Shown piece by piece: positions 12,767 through 13,520 of a stretch of 13,520 nucleotides of DNA (its first letter is position 1; every line of letters begins with the position of its first letter). Position numbers and translations under genes: made by a program. Origin of the DNA: an uncultured Bilophila sp. (GTDB lineage Bacteria; Desulfobacterota; Desulfovibrionia; Desulfovibrionales; Desulfovibrionaceae); contig CAJUHZ010000055.1 in NCBI GenBank assembly GCA_910585945.1, positions 1 to 13,520 of the forward strand, written 5' to 3'. The notes under the pieces were generated by a model. That model searched no databases and was not told the DNA's origin. It was given only the letters and a program-made list of their open reading frames with translations.

Positions 12767-13108
12767 ATGACCCCCTCGTTTCGTTTTTTTCGCAATGTCG
12801 CGTGCGAGTATTTTCCCTGTCACACGACGGATGATCCCGAGGCGTTCAATTGCCTTTTTTGCTACTGTCCACTGTATTTCATACGCGGGTGCGGGGGGGA
12901 TGGCGTGATCCGGCCGGACGGGGTGAAGGACTGCTCGGGCTGTCTTGTGCCTCACAAGCCCGAAAATTACGAACGCATCATTCGGCGGCTGAAAGCAGCC
13001 ATACGCGAGGCGGCCATGTGCGAGGAAGACGCGCGAGAGCGGACTCCCGTGCCGAACAAGCGGGCAAACCATGTTTTGCCGCGCCTGTCCCGCTCTGCGG
13101 GGAAGTAA
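12767..13108 (+). CDS. cysteine-rich small domain protein
   Basis: A 113-aa protein of the cysteine-rich small domain family (PF04071 type). Seen: NVACEYFPCH (C13, C18, H19), FNCLFCYCPLY (C29, C32, C34), GCGG (C42), KDCSGCLVPHKPENY (C56, C59, H63), then a helix RIIRRLKAAIREA and a basic tail. The pattern of eight Cys and two His suggests a metal site, Zn or Fe-S. The family has no established biochemical role. From memory some members occur near or fused to cobalamin-related proteins, but there is no such context here. The ATG at 12767 with GGAG 7 nt upstream is preferred over an in-frame start at 12692 within the promoter region. It is probably monocistronic, behind an AT-rich regulated promoter. 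Confidence 0.85.
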   Translation: MTPSFRFFRNVACEYFPCHTTDDPEAFNCLFCYCPLYFIRGCGGDGVIRPDGVKDCSGCLVPHKPENYERIIRRLKAAIREAAMCEEDARERTPVPNKRANHVLPRLSRSAGK

Positions 13109-13124
13109 CGGCAACGCCGCGAAA

Positions 13125-13153
13125 TTGAGAGAATTGCGCTAGTTATATAACAT
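13125..13153 (+). promoter_or_regulatory. possible promoter downstream of the Cys-rich gene
   Basis: TTGAGA (13125-13130, 5/6), a 17-bp spacer, TAACAT (13148-13153, 4/6). A perfect GTTATATAAC palindrome (13142-13151) overlaps the -10. The predicted start is near 13160. There is no ORF in the next 200 bp, which suggests a non-coding transcript. Confidence 0.35.
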
Positions 13154-13159
13154 ATATAA

Positions 13160-13299
13160 ATAACTTATAAAAATATTTTTATAAAGTATTCATACCAACT
13201 TGAATACCAACATTCTTTCTGGCTTTCAGAGGACGGTATCAGCCTTCATCAGCCAGTCTTCAGATGCCGGGCAGGTAAAATGCCTCCCGGCATTTTCAT
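13160..13299 (+). ncRNA. possible small RNA of about 140 nt
   Basis: It is bounded by the possible promoter at 13125-13153 and the terminator at 13264-13299. It contains a perfect 20-bp AT palindrome (13165-13184), a GTATTCA/TGAATAC hairpin (13186-13192 with 13201-13207) and the octamer ATACCAAC twice (13192-13199, 13204-13211). No coding frame. Alternatively this is just the 3' untranslated region of the Cys-rich gene. Confidence 0.3.
13264..13299 (+). terminator. Rho-independent terminator
   Basis: ATGCCGGG (13264-13271) pairs with CCCGGCAT (13286-13293). Beyond a single bulged C, AGG pairs with CCT, closing a 7-nt loop. TTTTCATTT follows. It ends either a small RNA or the Cys-rich gene mRNA (stop at 13108). 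Confidence 0.75.
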
Positions 13300-13389
13300 T
13301 TGCCATGCGGCTGTCATGCCACGTTGCGAGGGCATCAGGTTTCAGCCGCAATCCCGCACCACAGCAGCGCAAAATTCAAGGAAGGTGAT

Positions 13390-13464
13390 GTGGCAAATCA
13401 TGTCAAGAGAAAAAACAGACCTTTTTGCCTTGCATGGAAGACCTGGTTAGAAGTCATTTCATAA
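13390..13464 (+). CDS. possible 24-aa ORF before a hairpin cluster
   Basis: GTG at 13390, preceded by AAGGAAGG with only 4-nt spacing. The peptide is basic and contains two Trp near its end (AWKTWLEVIS) before TAA at 13462-13464. The stop lies in the loop-proximal part of the 15-bp hairpin at 13448-13484. The layout is leader-peptide-like but weakly supported, and the downstream gene is outside the window. Confidence 0.2.
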   Translation: MANHVKRKNRPFCLAWKTWLEVIS

Positions 13465-13520
13465 TTCGCATGAAATGACTTCTACCGCCAGACGAGAGTC
13501 TGGCGCGGCGCGAAAAGCGC
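13448..13520. repeat. three consecutive hairpins at the window edge
   Basis: First, a perfect 15-bp stem (13448-13462 with 13470-13484) with a 7-nt loop. Second, CGCCAGAC (13486-13493) with GTCTGGCG (13498-13505) around a GAGA (GNRA) tetraloop. Third, GCGC (13508-13511) with GCGC (13517-13520), cut by the window end. There is no T run. It could be a structured RNA, an untranslated leader of the next gene, or a mobile-element end. The region 13300-13389 holds nothing I recognise. Confidence 0.6.

Overview
The window looks like a chromosomal segment of a GC-rich, anaerobic deltaproteobacterium, most likely a Desulfovibrionaceae member. This placement is an inference from the branched-chain amino-acid transporter layout, the NADP-type glutamate dehydrogenase, the Cys-rich small protein and the GC-rich coding with sharply AT-rich spacers. 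No sequence here proves the genus.

Positions 1-499 hold a 345-bp tandem repeat (one full period plus part of the next; 139 bp are identical between copies). Each unit appears to contain a complete small-RNA gene: a sigma70-like promoter (163-191), a 5' hairpin (197-229) and a GC hairpin followed by a T-rich run (283-320). Three blocks of the RNA (230-239, 246-255, 258-265) are perfectly complementary to sites both upstream (85-118) and downstream (430-463). The arrangement resembles the seqA-seqB-seqC RNA immunity of phage P4 and is the most unusual part of the window.

Positions 532-3897 (minus strand) are probably one operon, transcribed as PHP-domain phosphoesterase, HAD-IIA (NagD-like) phosphatase, NitT/TauT-type ABC ATPase and ABC permease. 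The last three genes overlap. No substrate-binding protein is visible.

Positions 3898-5796 (plus strand) hold gdhA, behind a promoter and a terminator-like leader hairpin, followed by a strong terminator and a small Trm112-family zinc protein. Positions 6119-6212 (minus) encode tRNA-Ser(GCU) with its own promoter and terminator.

Positions 6473-11936 (plus strand) hold a full branched-chain amino-acid ABC system: binding protein LivJ, permeases LivH and LivM, ATPases LivG and LivF. A 29-codon upstream ORF with a strong ribosome binding site precedes livJ. A 448-bp spacer with rearrangeable hairpins separates livJ from livHMGF, whose last three genes overlap. LivJ would capture Leu/Ile/Val-type ligands in the periplasm, LivHM form the channel and LivGF power it. 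gdhA, not far upstream, links amino-acid uptake with ammonia assimilation or deamination. Two copies of a 58-61 bp imperfect palindrome bracket the tRNA and livJ.

Positions 11971-13520 contain a bidirectional terminator, an unidentified small membrane protein (minus) with a good promoter and an operator-like palindrome, a very AT-rich divergent control region, a Cys-rich small-domain protein (plus), a possible small RNA, and a final cluster of strong hairpins at the window edge.
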